From the NCBI GenBank assembly GCA_041664945.1, contig JBAYJY010000003.1, positions 17,587-81,586 on the forward strand: a DNA stretch of 64,000 nucleotides, in the 5' to 3' direction. The stretch is from JBAYJY01 sp041664945 (lineage in GTDB: Bacteria > UBP15 > UBA6099). Of the stretch, positions 26,023 to 35,118 are shown in pieces; position 1 is the first letter of the stretch, and each line of letters starts with the position of its first letter. A program made the translations under genes and the position numbers. The notes below the pieces were generated by a model. The model was given only the letters and a program-made list of their open reading frames with translations, was not told where the DNA came from and ran no database searches.

Positions 26023-27582
26023 TCACGTCGTTCGAGTCGCAGAATCAGATGCGAGTTCCGGCCAGATGCGTAACAGACGGGTTCCGGCGAATGCAAAAAC
26101 CGCGAGGAAGCATAAAGCCATCGCCGCATAAGCGGCGCGCCGTTTGCCTTGCCCGGCGGACTCCCGCCATTTGGCGTAAATCCAATAGTTAGGCTTTAAA
26201 AAGCTCTGGATTTTCTTGTATCGCGCCGGATCGCCGCTCGGGTTCATGGAAACCGGGTTGCGGCCGTTAAGCATCATCTCGATGGCTTCGACATGAGCGC
26301 GGATGGGAGACAGCTTCGCCTGGAAATGGTCCGAAGCCATAGACCCCGTGCTGTTGCCGGGAGTTGTATAGATAGTCACCGCGACGTCTTTAAAGTTTAC
26401 GCTCATGCCGATCAATTGAACCAATACCGATACAACAGCGATGAAAATGAGGGCTCCGCCGGCGGCGGGCCGGGCGCGTTTAGCGACTATATCGCCAATC
26501 AGCAACGCTATCGGGAGAAACATCCACGGTATGGTCGGGATGAGATACCGCGGACCCCAGCTCAGGTCTCCGCCCCACAAATTCCACCGCGACACAATGA
26601 GCAACAGCGCTCCCGGAACCAGCGCCGCAGACGCCATCAGCCACATGTTGCGCCTGTAAAACAGCGCCCACGCCGCGACGGCGGCCACAAAGAGCGGAAA
26701 GAAAAACACTATTCCCTTTCCCGGACTCACCAATAATCCGATAAAGCCGGTGAACAGCGCGGTGGAAAAGGTTTCGTTATAGCCGAATGATAAAGGATTG
26801 CCGAAACGGTAATAGTTGTAGACTCCCAAAAGAACGCAGCCTAAGAACGGCGCAATGCCGAATAGGACAGTATTGCGAACAAAAGCGCCCCTATGCCGAA
26901 AAAGAAGAAGGGCCAGAAAAACAGGCCCGAGAAAAACGGTTTCAAACCTGCTTAGAAAACCGAGCGTAAAGAAAGCGCCTGCTGCAAGGGACAGGCGCGA
27001 TGTCCATTTCTCCGTGGGCGTCACGAGGCAGAACATCACGCCGACGAAAGCAAAACCGCTGAGGGGCTCGGCGAAGAAAGTGCGCGAATACGGCCATACC
27101 GGCGAGGCAAACGCCATCAGCAGCGCAGCCAATAAAGCGCCCGCGGGCGCCAGCCCGAACCTAACGAGCGCGAGAAAAAACAGGGCGATTTCCGCTCCCG
27201 AAACGGCGGAGTTAAAAAACGACGTTATGAATCCGCCGCTCATGCTGATTCCGCTGACTTTTTCAACTATCCGCGAAACTGCATACAGCGGGATCGCGAG
27301 CGCTGAACCGGCAGGCCCATACTTGCTGAATGTCTTTCCACCCCGTCCGGGAATGCTGCCGTTCGGCACGGTTATAGTGTGTTTGTCCACGATGTTTGCG
27401 GTGAGCATAAAGCGGCTGTTTTCGTCAATAACGGAAAATCTGCCCGATGCTGTGAACGCGAAAATGGCTGATGTCATCAGAAACAACCAGACAGCGGCGG
27501 TTTTTATCCGCCGTTCCGTGGAACTGACATTCATAGCTGTTGTTTCAGAATGTTTCATTTTGTTTGCGGCTTCATTTGGCAT
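26023..27582 (-). CDS. Multi-pass membrane protein, GT39/PMT-like glycosyltransferase candidate
   Basis: A 519-residue protein with about ten hydrophobic helices. After the first helix it has a large loop (SVIDENSRFMLTANIVDKH, then NGSIPGRGGKTFSKYGPAGS) where GT-C fold glycosyltransferases keep their catalytic acidic residues; D and E in VIDENSR are candidates. Later segments RTFFAEPL, LSRFET and WGGDLSWGPRYLIPTIPW are typical of bacterial PMT/ArnT-like relatives. It would transfer sugar from a lipid carrier on the outer face of the inner membrane; donor and acceptor are unknown. The start may be any of the ATGs at 27582, 27558 or 27534. Confidence 0.65.
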   Translation of the reverse strand: MPNEAANKMKHSETTAMNVSSTERRIKTAAVWLFLMTSAIFAFTASGRFSVIDENSRFMLTANIVDKHTITVPNGSIPGRGGKTFSKYGPAGSALAIPLYAVSRIVEKVSGISMSGGFITSFFNSAVSGAEIALFFLALVRFGLAPAGALLAALLMAFASPVWPYSRTFFAEPLSGFAFVGVMFCLVTPTEKWTSRLSLAAGAFFTLGFLSRFETVFLGPVFLALLLFRHRGAFVRNTVLFGIAPFLGCVLLGVYNYYRFGNPLSFGYNETFSTALFTGFIGLLVSPGKGIVFFFPLFVAAVAAWALFYRRNMWLMASAALVPGALLLIVSRWNLWGGDLSWGPRYLIPTIPWMFLPIALLIGDIVAKRARPAAGGALIFIAVVSVLVQLIGMSVNFKDVAVTIYTTPGNSTGSMASDHFQAKLSPIRAHVEAIEMMLNGRNPVSMNPSGDPARYKKIQSFLKPNYWIYAKWRESAGQGKRRAAYAAMALCFLAVFAFAGTRLLRIWPELASDSATRTT

Positions 27583-27786
27583 TAGACATGAACCGCAAAT
27601 ACTCCTTGTATGAACCCGGATTCGTCAAAAAACAGCGGATTCGACTTGAAGGCATCTCATTCTAATCTCGCTCGCGAGGAAAATCAAGAATCTGCGGTCC
27701 GCGCATATAATGCCAACGGATTAAACGCCGAAACTCGCTAGTCCGATAACCCAAAGCGCGCAACATACTGAACTCCGCGCCGAATT

Positions 27787-27811
27787 AAAAAAGGCGGCTA
27801 TTAGACCGCCC
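27787..27811 (-). terminator. Rho-independent terminator of the tig-clpP-clpX operon
   Basis: On the minus strand GGGCGG-TCTAATAG-CCGCC is followed by six T, about 65 bases after the clpX stop. The plus strand also shows a T run after the stem, but no plus-strand gene ends here. Confidence 0.8.
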
Positions 27812-27875
27812 TTTTCGTTTTTTTGGAGAGACCGGTTTTGCTTGATCGCAACGCCGGACGCAATGGCAAAAAGCC

Positions 27876-29162
27876 TCAGCAGGCGTTTTCCTTGAACTGG
27901 AATTCCTCGCCGTCTTCATTCAGGAACGAGAGGAGCGAGAATTCGCCTTCGCTCTCGACGTGTTTCTCGTCGATGATGCACTTCTTGATCGCCGGCTGAG
28001 ACGGCAGCTCGAACATGAGATCGAGCATGAGCATCTCAAGAATCGAGCGAAGGCCGCGCGCGCCGGTTTTGCGTTTCTTGGCTCGCTTTGAGATCGAGCG
28101 GAGCGCATCCTGCGTAAAATTGAGTTCCACGTTGTCGAGCTGGAACAATTTTTTATATTGTTTGATGAGCGCATTTTTAGGCTCGACGAGAATCCGGACG
28201 AGCGAGTCTTCATCAAGCGGTTCAAGAGTCGCGATGACCGGCAGCCTGCCGATCAGTTCCGGGATCAGCCCGTAGTGGAGCAGGTCTTCCGGAAGAGTCA
28301 TTCGGAGCGTTTCGCCGATGGCGCGTTCGTTTTTATCGACTTTTTCGGCGCGGAAGCCCATGATCTGGCGTCCGACGCGGTTGTTGATGATGTCGACCAA
28401 TCCGTCGAAAGCGCCGCCGCATATAAAAAGGATGTTCGTCGTGTCGATCTGAATGAAGTCCTGATTCGGGTGCTTGCGCCCGCCCTGAGGCGGCACGTTA
28501 GCGACAGTGCCCTCGATAATCTTTAAGAGCGCCTGCTGCACGCCCTCGCCGGAGACATCCCGGGTTATCGAAGGATTCTCTGTCTTGCGCGCGATCTTGT
28601 CCACCTCGTCGAGATAGACGATTCCGCGGCTGGCTTTTTTGATGTCGTAATCGGCGGCCTGAATGAGCCGGAGCAGAATGTTTTCGACATCCTCGCCCAC
28701 ATAGCCGGCTTCCGTCAGCGAAGTGGCGTCCGCGATGGCGAACGGAACGTCGAGCATCTTCGCAAGAGTCTGCGCCAGCAGCGTTTTGCCGACGCCTGTC
28801 GGCCCGATCATCAGAATATTGCTTTTCTGAATGTCAACATCGCCGCCTTTGATCGCCTCGGCGGCGTTGATTCGCTTGTAGTGGTTGTATATGGCTACAG
28901 CGAGAATTTTTTTCGCATATTCCTGCCCGATGACATAATCGTTAAGGAATGTGAGAATTTCTTTCGGTTTGGGAAGCGCCTGAAAATCGAACTCTACCTC
29001 TGACGGCTTATAGAGTTCTTCCTCTATTATCTCGTTGCAGAGATCGATACATTCTTCGCAGATGTATACGCCGGGGCCGGCCACGAGTTTCTTGACCTGC
29101 TCCTGGCTTTTACCGCAGAATGAACAGCGCAGCTTTCCTTTGTCGTCGGTGAACTTGAACAT
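27876..29162 (-). CDS. clpX: ATP-dependent Clp protease ATP-binding subunit ClpX
   Basis: Unfoldase that feeds substrates to ClpP. The 428-residue protein has the N-terminal zinc-binding domain with C13, C16, C35 and C38, Walker A GPTGVGKT (120-127), Walker B IVYLDEVDKI, the RKTENPSITRDVSGEG segment and the IGF-type ClpP-binding loop region (IMGFRAEK). Length is normal. It is the third gene after tig and clpP, separated from clpP by 182 bases, and is followed by a clear terminator. Confidence 0.97.
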   Translation of the reverse strand: MFKFTDDKGKLRCSFCGKSQEQVKKLVAGPGVYICEECIDLCNEIIEEELYKPSEVEFDFQALPKPKEILTFLNDYVIGQEYAKKILAVAIYNHYKRINAAEAIKGGDVDIQKSNILMIGPTGVGKTLLAQTLAKMLDVPFAIADATSLTEAGYVGEDVENILLRLIQAADYDIKKASRGIVYLDEVDKIARKTENPSITRDVSGEGVQQALLKIIEGTVANVPPQGGRKHPNQDFIQIDTTNILFICGGAFDGLVDIINNRVGRQIMGFRAEKVDKNERAIGETLRMTLPEDLLHYGLIPELIGRLPVIATLEPLDEDSLVRILVEPKNALIKQYKKLFQLDNVELNFTQDALRSISKRAKKRKTGARGLRSILEMLMLDLMFELPSQPAIKKCIIDEKHVESEGEFSLLSFLNEDGEEFQFKENAC

Positions 29163-29344
29163 TTCTCCTCCGTTGCGCTACTTATTCCCTCGATGGTTTC
29201 CTGTTATCCCCTGCGCTGGCGGGATTCGGGGCCGTCTCTCTCAAGCAATTTCGAGTGTGGCGCCGCTTCGATCCCCGTCCTTAATATTTAATGTCTATTA
29301 TAAGACTTAAATTCATTTCCGGACTTTTCCGGAGAATTAAATAA

Positions 29345-29932
29345 TTATCTCGTTCCGGGCTTCAGAATCTGGTCGATCAGCCCGTATGCCAAGGCGTCGT
29401 CCGGCGAAAGGAATCTGTCGCGTTCGGTGTCCGCGCGAACCTCGTCGGCCGTCTTGCCGGTGTGGAGCGCGATAATCTCATTGAGGCGAGCCTTGATTTT
29501 CAGAATTTCGTTGGCGTGAATTTCGATATCGGTCGCCTGCCCCTCGAAACCGGCGGAGACCTGATGGATGAGAATTCTGGAATTCGGGAGCGCGTAGCGC
29601 TTGCCTTTTGCGCCGGCGCAGAGCAGGAAGGCTCCCATGCTGGCGGCCTGTCCGATACATATTGTGGAAATGTCCGGCTTGAGGATCTGCATCGCGTCGT
29701 ATATCGCAAGTCCTGCTGTCACCGACCCGCCCGGGGAGTTGATGTAAAGATCGATGTCTTTCGTGCTGTCCTCTTTTTCGAGGAACAGAAGCTGCGCGAT
29801 AACAAGGTTCGCGATATCGTCATTGATCGGCGTGCCGATAAAAACAATGCGGTCTTTCAGAAGTCGTGAATAGATGTCATACGACCGCTCGCCGCGGTTG
29901 GTTTGTTCGACAACAATCGGTATCAGTGTCAT
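29345..29932 (-). CDS. clpP: ATP-dependent Clp protease proteolytic subunit
   Basis: Serine protease that forms the barrel served by ClpX and ClpC, both in this window. The 195-residue protein has the catalytic triad S98 (GQAASMGAF), H123 (RILIHQ) and D172 (ERDRFLS), plus the YINSPGGSV motif. It lies 13 bases downstream of tig in the common tig-clpP-clpX order. A propeptide, if any, is short (MTLIPIVVEQ). Confidence 0.97.
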   Translation of the reverse strand: MTLIPIVVEQTNRGERSYDIYSRLLKDRIVFIGTPINDDIANLVIAQLLFLEKEDSTKDIDLYINSPGGSVTAGLAIYDAMQILKPDISTICIGQAASMGAFLLCAGAKGKRYALPNSRILIHQVSAGFEGQATDIEIHANEILKIKARLNEIIALHTGKTADEVRADTERDRFLSPDDALAYGLIDQILKPGTR

Positions 29933-29945
29933 TAAATACTGCCTC

Positions 29946-31340
29946 TCATTCCTCGGCCTTTGCTTCGGCCGCGCTTTCTTCTATATTAACATTATCCGTT
30001 TTAGTTTCCAGTTTTTGTTCAACGGCCTCTTCCGGGTCGTCGACAAACTTCACGCGGCTTCGCAGGAATCGCATGACTTTCGTCTCGCGAACCTGATCGC
30101 GGATCATCATGAGAAACATGCGGTTGCGGATCATTTTCTTCAGTTCTGTCGGCGTCATGTTGTAGCGGCGGGCGTAAAGCTGCAGAGCCATCTCGAGCTC
30201 GGCGCGCGCTATTTCCATTTTCTCGTTCGCGAAAATTCGGTTGAAAACAATGCGCTGTTTGACAGCCATCCGCGAGTCGTGGTATTCATCTTCCTGAATG
30301 TCATCGATGGTCTTGCCCTGATGCGCGGCCCAGTCCTCGAGCGAACTGCCCTGCTGTTCGAGCATTCCTCTCATCTGGTCCAGCCTCGTCTCAATCTCTT
30401 CCATGACCAGCTTGCGCGGCACTTCGAGATGCGTGCCGTCGAGCGTCTTCTTGATCATGTTCTGCTTGACTTCTTCCTCGTGCTGAGAATGCTTGTAAAG
30501 CGTGAGCCGCTTTTTGACATCCGCGCGGAACGCTTCGATGTCCGCGAAGTCGCCGGCTTTTTTCAGGAACTCCTCATTGATTTCGGGAATAAGACGGCGT
30601 TCGATTTTATTGCACTTAACCGATATCTCCGCTTTTTTGCCGGCGAGGTCCGGGTTCTGATAGTTTTCGGGATAGGGTACCGAGAATTGCTTTTCGTCGC
30701 CGGGCTTCAGGCCCGTGAGGTTCTTTTCGATGTCGGGCAGCAGTTCGCTGTCGCCGAGAGTGACGACGAGGTCTTTTTTCTCGTCTGCCGGGGCATCTTC
30801 GCCCTCCATGACGATTTTATAATCGAGAGTGACTCGATCGTTTTCCGCGCAGCCGCGATCTTCAACAAGCGGAACGAACTCGGCCGCGTTCTTTCTTAAG
30901 TGGTCGATCGCCTCGTCGATCTCGGTGTCCATAACGATAATATCGCGCTTCATGTCAACCGGGATCATCGAATAGTCGAACATCTCGTATTCCGGAAGAA
31001 CTTGGAGCTTGACTTTAACGCTCATGGGCTCGCCGGCGACGAGCGTCGGAAACGGATCGAACTCCGGTTCGTCGATAGGAACGACAGTCGACTGCTCGAT
31101 CGCGTTCTCGTAGACTTCCGGGAGCAGATCCTGAAGCGCCTGAGAGGCGATGCCTTCCTCGCCCACCATGTTCTTAATGACATCACGCGGGACTTTGCCG
31201 GGGCGGAAACCCTTGATGTTCTGGCCCGACGAGATCTGCTGGTAAACCTTATGCACGGCCTTGTCCACCATATCCGTGGGGACCGTGATAACGAGTTCCA
31301 TGTTTTCGGCGTCAATGCGGTTCGTTGTTACTTCGATCAT
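29946..31340 (-). CDS. tig: Trigger factor
   Basis: Ribosome-bound chaperone with peptidyl-prolyl isomerase activity. The start is the ATG at 31340, with GGAG 8-10 bases upstream; the frame remains open to 31469 but that part is not family-like. The 464-residue protein has the ribosome-binding region (IKGFRPGKVPRDVIKNM, signature GFRxGxxP), a central FKBP-type domain (about 165-250, with DRVTLDYKIVMEGEDAP) and the helical C-terminal arms. Its end is acidic (VNIEESAAEAKAEE), as often seen. First gene of tig-clpP-clpX, directly after the tRNA cluster. Confidence 0.95.
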   Translation of the reverse strand: MIEVTTNRIDAENMELVITVPTDMVDKAVHKVYQQISSGQNIKGFRPGKVPRDVIKNMVGEEGIASQALQDLLPEVYENAIEQSTVVPIDEPEFDPFPTLVAGEPMSVKVKLQVLPEYEMFDYSMIPVDMKRDIIVMDTEIDEAIDHLRKNAAEFVPLVEDRGCAENDRVTLDYKIVMEGEDAPADEKKDLVVTLGDSELLPDIEKNLTGLKPGDEKQFSVPYPENYQNPDLAGKKAEISVKCNKIERRLIPEINEEFLKKAGDFADIEAFRADVKKRLTLYKHSQHEEEVKQNMIKKTLDGTHLEVPRKLVMEEIETRLDQMRGMLEQQGSSLEDWAAHQGKTIDDIQEDEYHDSRMAVKQRIVFNRIFANEKMEIARAELEMALQLYARRYNMTPTELKKMIRNRMFLMMIRDQVRETKVMRFLRSRVKFVDDPEEAVEQKLETKTDNVNIEESAAEAKAEE

Positions 31341-31499
31341 ACTTTTTTCTCCGAATTCTTCACCGGAGACAATCTTAAACTGAACTCCGGCGCCTGATTT
31401 TTGATTTGAGAGAATGTCTGCCGTCTCTGAAATGCGGCCCTGAAAAGATGTGGGCGTGGTCCAAAACATCTAACGAGAACAACAGGCCCCAAAAAAAAG

Positions 31500-31571
31500 A
31501 GCGGGAGACGGGATTTGAACCCGCGACCCCTGCCTTGGCAAGGCAGTGCTCTACCGCTGAGCTACTCCCGC
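31500..31571 (-). tRNA. tRNA-Gly (GCC)
   Basis: A full cloverleaf on the minus strand: acceptor GCGGGAG/CTCCCGC, anticodon stem CTGCC/GGCAG with loop TTGCCAA (anticodon GCC), and T loop TTCAAAT. The discriminator is T and CCA is not encoded, so a CCA-adding enzyme is needed. It is the last of three tandem tRNA genes. Confidence 0.95.
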
Positions 31572-31638
31572 GTTTCTTTACAGCCATTTATCCGCCGAAC
31601 CGGCGGCGCTTTCCCCATCCAGCCGCGCCGCGCCCTCT

Positions 31639-31721
31639 TGGGCGAGGAGAGACTTGAACTCTCACGGGGATACCCCACCAGATCCTAAGTCTGGCGCGTC
31701 TACCAGTTCCGCCACTCACCC
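31639..31721 (-). tRNA. tRNA-Leu (TAG)
   Basis: Class II tRNA on the minus strand: acceptor GGGTGAG/CTCGCCC, D-arm segment TGGCGGAACTGGTAGACGC typical of tRNA-Leu, anticodon stem CCAGA/TCTGG with loop CTTAGGA (anticodon TAG), a variable arm, and T arm GAGAG-TTCAAGT-CTCTC. Discriminator A as expected for leucine; CCA not encoded. Confidence 0.95.
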
Positions 31722-31736
31722 TCGCTTGCCAAACTT

Positions 31737-31809
31737 TGGGTCGTACAGGAGTCGAACCTGTGACCTTGGGATTAAGAGTCCCCTGCTCTACCAGCTGAGC
31801 TAACGACCC
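31737..31809 (-). tRNA. tRNA-Lys (CTT)
   Basis: Cloverleaf on the minus strand: acceptor GGGTCGT/ACGACCC, D arm GCTC...GAGC, anticodon loop CTCTTAA (anticodon CTT), T arm ACAGG-TTCGACT-CCTGT, discriminator A, no encoded CCA. The first anticodon-stem pair is a G-A mismatch (27-43) above four normal pairs. First gene of the Lys-Leu-Gly tandem. Confidence 0.95.
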
Positions 31810-31847
31810 CGGTCGCCGGTTGACTTATCCTGCCGACGCATCTTTGT

Positions 31848-31856
31848 ATTATAACA
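31848..31856 (-). promoter_or_regulatory. Predicted extended -10 promoter of the tRNA cluster
   Basis: Minus-strand TGT followed by a perfect TATAAT (31848-31853), about 39 bases before the 5' end of tRNA-Lys. No good -35 is present, consistent with an extended -10 promoter. The following tig gene may share this transcript, since little space separates it from tRNA-Gly. Confidence 0.5.
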
Positions 31857-31944
31857 ACACGTCCCAAAAAAATCAGCCGGAAAAAAATATTTCTGCGGCC
31901 CGCTCTCGCGAGGCCCCGCCAGCCGCCGTTCCGACTGCGCTATT

Positions 31945-32232
31945 TTACTGTTTCGTTTCTTCCCTCACTAAATCTTTCAAAGCCTTGCTCGGCCTGAATG
32001 ACGGCGTCCGCGTCGCCTCGATCTGTATCTTTTCCTGCGACTTCGGGTTGATTCCCAACCGCGACGCCCGCTTCTTTACCCGGAACTCCCCGAATCCGCC
32101 AACGTTTATATCTTCATCTTTTTTCAAGCAATCCTTTATGATGCCGAAGATACATTCCACCGCTGTGGCCGCGTCCTTCTTGGAGAGGTTCAACTGGGTA
32201 GCAACGATGTCAATCATTTGAACTTTGTTCAT
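31945..32232 (-). CDS. HU/IHF family DNA-binding protein
   Basis: A 95-residue nucleoid protein. It has the HU pattern: two N-terminal helices (KVQMIDIVATQLNLSKKDA), GGFGEFRVKKRASRLGINP in the DNA-binding arm and the VPSFRPSKALKDLV-like end (here TPSFRPSKALKDLV). The signature GFGxFxxxxRxxRxGxNP matches with SRLGINPKS. HU and IHF subunits cannot be told apart from this alone. It has its own near-consensus promoter and a GGGGG-type ribosome binding site. Confidence 0.93.
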   Translation of the reverse strand: MNKVQMIDIVATQLNLSKKDAATAVECIFGIIKDCLKKDEDINVGGFGEFRVKKRASRLGINPKSQEKIQIEATRTPSFRPSKALKDLVREETKQ

Positions 32233-32277
32233 TTGTTACCCCCTGCCATTTTTGTTTTCCATCTCGATTTTCGCCAC

Positions 32278-32306
32278 ATTATACCTAAAAACAAATTTAG
32301 GAACAA
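32278..32306 (-). promoter_or_regulatory. Predicted promoter for the HU gene
   Basis: Minus-strand TTGTTC (32301-32306) and perfect TATAAT (32278-32283), spaced by 17 bases, ending 46 bases before the HU start codon. Confidence 0.7.
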
Positions 32307-32330
32307 GCATTCTGCAGCAAAAAAATCCTT

Positions 32331-32625
32331 TTGTCAAGCCGAAATAAAGTTTTTGGCGAACCGGCCCCTGTCGCGCGGCGCGTCCGCCGCCGCCTTTTCC
32401 CTCAATGTCTCGCTCCATTATCGGGCTCTTTTCCCTATATTTCCCGTTTCATTGTGATGCGACCGGACGTCCGCTATAATTTTTGGGCTCTATCGACCGC
32501 CGCCGATCGTTCCGCGCAGTCTCCGTAACCGGCGCAATATCGTAACCGAACAATTCTAAAAAATCGGGGCGGGCTTTTCAGCGGTTTGTATTTAAAATAG
32601 TTAATAGGAGCGGTTGTATCAATAA
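32331..32625. other. Divergent gap between the HU and lepA genes
   Basis: This stretch of about 295 bases separates the minus-strand HU gene from plus-strand lepA. I see no gene, tRNA or strong hairpin in it. An AT-rich segment near 32589-32608 (TTTGTATTTAAAATAG) could hold the lepA promoter but has no clear boxes. Confidence 0.4.
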
Positions 32626-34437
32626 ATGAGCGATCAGATAGTCAAACTAATTCGCAACTTTTCGATCATCGCGCACATCGATCACGGCAAGTCCACGCTC
32701 GCCGACCGGATTCTCGAAGTCACCGGCACAATCGAAGCGCGTGATTACAGACCTCAGTTTCTGGACAAGCTGGACGTTGAGCGGGAGCGCGGCGTGACCG
32801 TCAAGCTTCAGGCGGTCCGCATAAACTTCAACTCAGACGACGGCAACCAGTATGTTTTGAATCTGATAGACACTCCCGGCCACGTGGATTTCTCATACGA
32901 AGTCTCGCGCAGCCTCGCTGCCTGTGAGGGCGTTGTTCTCGTCGTGGACGCCGCGCAGGGCATTGAAGCGCAGACCATGGCTCACTTCTATCTCGCGAAA
33001 GAACACGGCCTAGTCATAATACCGATCATCAACAAAATCGATCTGCCCACGGCGGACATTGACCGCGTGCGCGAGGAGATCGAATTGATTCTGGACCTTA
33101 AAGGCGAAGACATAATCGAAGTCAGCGCAAAAGAAGGAATCGGCGTCCACGAACTTCTGGAAGCGATCGTGACGCGCATCCCGGCGCCGACCGCCGAACC
33201 AGGCCCGACTCGCGCCATGATCTTTGATTCGCACTACGACACCTACCGCGGCGCAATCGCATACACGCGAGTTTTCTCTGGTGAGATATCTAAAGGCAGC
33301 CGCATCCAGCTCATGGAGACCGGCCGCGACTACGACGCCACCGAAGTCGGCGTTTTCAATCCGAACATGCAGCAGGTCGAACGCCTCGGACCCGGCGAGG
33401 TCGGTTACGTCATCGCCGCGATCAAGAACATTCAGGAGTTGCAGGTCGGAGACACGATCACGCTCAAGGACAACCCGGCCGCGGAACCGCTCCCCGGCTA
33501 CCGCCGCATCCAGTCCATGGTTTACTGCGGATTCTTCGCCGCCGAGTCGGAGAACTACGAGGATTTGCGGGACGCGCTCGAAAAGCTGGCGCTCAACGAC
33601 GCCGCTCTTGTTTACGAACCGGAGTCGTCGACCGTGCTCGGCTTCGGTTTCCGCTGCGGATTCCTCGGCCTGTTCCACATGGAGATCATTCAGGAACGGC
33701 TGGAGCGCGAGTACGGAATCAGCCTCGTCGCCACCGCGCCTACCGTAGTTTACCGCCTCACTCTCGAATCAGGCAAAGTCCTCGAAATCAAAAATCCGAG
33801 CGAGTACCCGGACCGTATCCGCATCCCGAAGGTTGAGGAGCCGTACATGCGGGCGAAGATTCTCGCGCCCGAGGAATACGTCGGCCCGATCATGGAACTC
33901 ACCAAAGACAAGCGCGGCGACTTCGTCTCGCTCGACTACATAAGCGAGAAGCGCGTCCGGATAGTCTATCTGTTGCCGCTCAGCGAAGTCATTTTCGATT
34001 TCTTCGATAAATTGAAATCGTGCTCGCGCGGCTATGCGTCGCTCGACTACGAGTTCGACGATTACCGCGAGTCGAACCTTATCCGGCTGGACATCCTCGT
34101 CGGCGAAAAACAGGTGGATTCGCTCAGTATGATCGTTCACCGCGACTCGGCTATGTACCGCGGCCGCAAGATCGTCGAGCGGCTGAAAAAGCTTATTCCG
34201 CGCCACATGTTCGAGGTTCCGCTGCAGGCGGCGATCGGCGGAAAGATCATCGCCCGCGAGACTATCGCGGCCGTGCGCAAAAACGTCACCGCGAAATGTT
34301 ACGGCGGCGACATCACCCGCAAACGCAAACTTCTTGAGAAACAAAAAGAAGGCAAAAAGCGGATGAAAAGCATCGGCAGCGTCGAAATCCCCCAGGAAGC
34401 GTTCCTCTCCGTTTTACAGGTCGAAAAAGAGAAGTAA
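32626..34437 (+). CDS. lepA: Elongation factor 4 (LepA)
   Basis: Ribosomal GTPase that acts on stalled or mistranslocated ribosomes. The 603-residue protein has the G1 motif AHIDHGKST (16-24), DTPGHVDF, and NKIDLP, followed by the LepA-type order of domains and the C-terminal domain ending KKRMKSIGSVEIPQEAF, the LepA hallmark that separates it from EF-G and BipA. A GGAG lies 13 bases before the ATG, a slightly long spacing. Stands alone on the plus strand between minus-strand neighbours. Confidence 0.97.
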   Translation: MSDQIVKLIRNFSIIAHIDHGKSTLADRILEVTGTIEARDYRPQFLDKLDVERERGVTVKLQAVRINFNSDDGNQYVLNLIDTPGHVDFSYEVSRSLAACEGVVLVVDAAQGIEAQTMAHFYLAKEHGLVIIPIINKIDLPTADIDRVREEIELILDLKGEDIIEVSAKEGIGVHELLEAIVTRIPAPTAEPGPTRAMIFDSHYDTYRGAIAYTRVFSGEISKGSRIQLMETGRDYDATEVGVFNPNMQQVERLGPGEVGYVIAAIKNIQELQVGDTITLKDNPAAEPLPGYRRIQSMVYCGFFAAESENYEDLRDALEKLALNDAALVYEPESSTVLGFGFRCGFLGLFHMEIIQERLEREYGISLVATAPTVVYRLTLESGKVLEIKNPSEYPDRIRIPKVEEPYMRAKILAPEEYVGPIMELTKDKRGDFVSLDYISEKRVRIVYLLPLSEVIFDFFDKLKSCSRGYASLDYEFDDYRESNLIRLDILVGEKQVDSLSMIVHRDSAMYRGRKIVERLKKLIPRHMFEVPLQAAIGGKIIARETIAAVRKNVTAKCYGGDITRKRKLLEKQKEGKKRMKSIGSVEIPQEAFLSVLQVEKEK

Positions 34438-34513
34438 TTCCTCTTAGGCTAACGCAAAACACGCGCTGATGGGCGCATGCTTATTGCGTTGTTATCGTTG
34501 GCGAAATATTTAA

Positions 34514-34993
34514 TTACTTCTTGGCGCGGGCGCCGGAAGCCAGACTCTTTTTCTTTGTCGCCGTTTTCTTTTTCGCGGCTTTTTTAACAACCGTCTTCCT
34601 GGCGGCGGTTTTCTTCTTAGCCGTTTTCTTGGCGACAGTTCCCCATCGCTTGGCTACGAACTTTTCGACTTCTTCCGGCTCGGAAAATCTGATCTTCGCG
34701 TAGCCGCCGTCGTGCTTTCGCTCGCAGTCGTTCGGATCGTAGGCGCGGCAAATATCCGGCCTGTTCTCATAAATCGCGCAGAGATTTTTCTTGAGATGTT
34801 TGCAGGGCGTCATGAATTCGAGCAGCCAGTCGTCTTCCTGATCCTTGGAGACGAACACATTCTCATGGGAAACGAACCAGCGTATGTTTTCGAATTCAAA
34901 CTTCGAGCGCGGCGTATCTATTACGAGCGCGACATACCTGCAGCATTTCGCTTCGCATTCGTGCGGGGTACATTCAAGTTTCTTCCTTGCCAT
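34514..34993 (-). CDS. YkgJ-like cysteine-cluster protein with a lysine-rich H1-like tail
   Basis: A 159-residue protein in two parts. Residues 1-112 are a YkgJ-type cysteine cluster domain (C8, C13, C17, C18, C64, C72, C82, C90; motif KKNLCAIYENRPDICRAYDP), thought to bind zinc or an iron-sulfur cluster. Residues 121-159 are nearly all Lys, Ala and Thr (16 Lys in 39 residues; repeats such as AKKTAKKKTAARK) like the tails of histone H1-like and some ribosome-associated bacterial proteins. The tail implies nucleic-acid binding. No functional assignment exists for the cluster domain. The gene is convergent with lepA. Confidence 0.75.
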   Translation of the reverse strand: MARKKLECTPHECEAKCCRYVALVIDTPRSKFEFENIRWFVSHENVFVSKDQEDDWLLEFMTPCKHLKKNLCAIYENRPDICRAYDPNDCERKHDGGYAKIRFSEPEEVEKFVAKRWGTVAKKTAKKKTAARKTVVKKAAKKKTATKKKSLASGARAKK

Positions 34994-35118
34994 CTAATAC
35001 ACCTTCATTCATTTTTCAGACAGACTATTATAGTACGGTTCGCGCGGGAATCAAGAAACAAACCGGATTCGGCCTGAATACGGGATGAGAATATCAAGAA
35101 ATATTTCAGCTTTTCTCT

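Noticed and set aside
29874..30899. A 341-codon plus-strand frame opposite tig
   Set aside because: Shadow of the trigger factor gene, rich in Phe, His and Arg with no family features.
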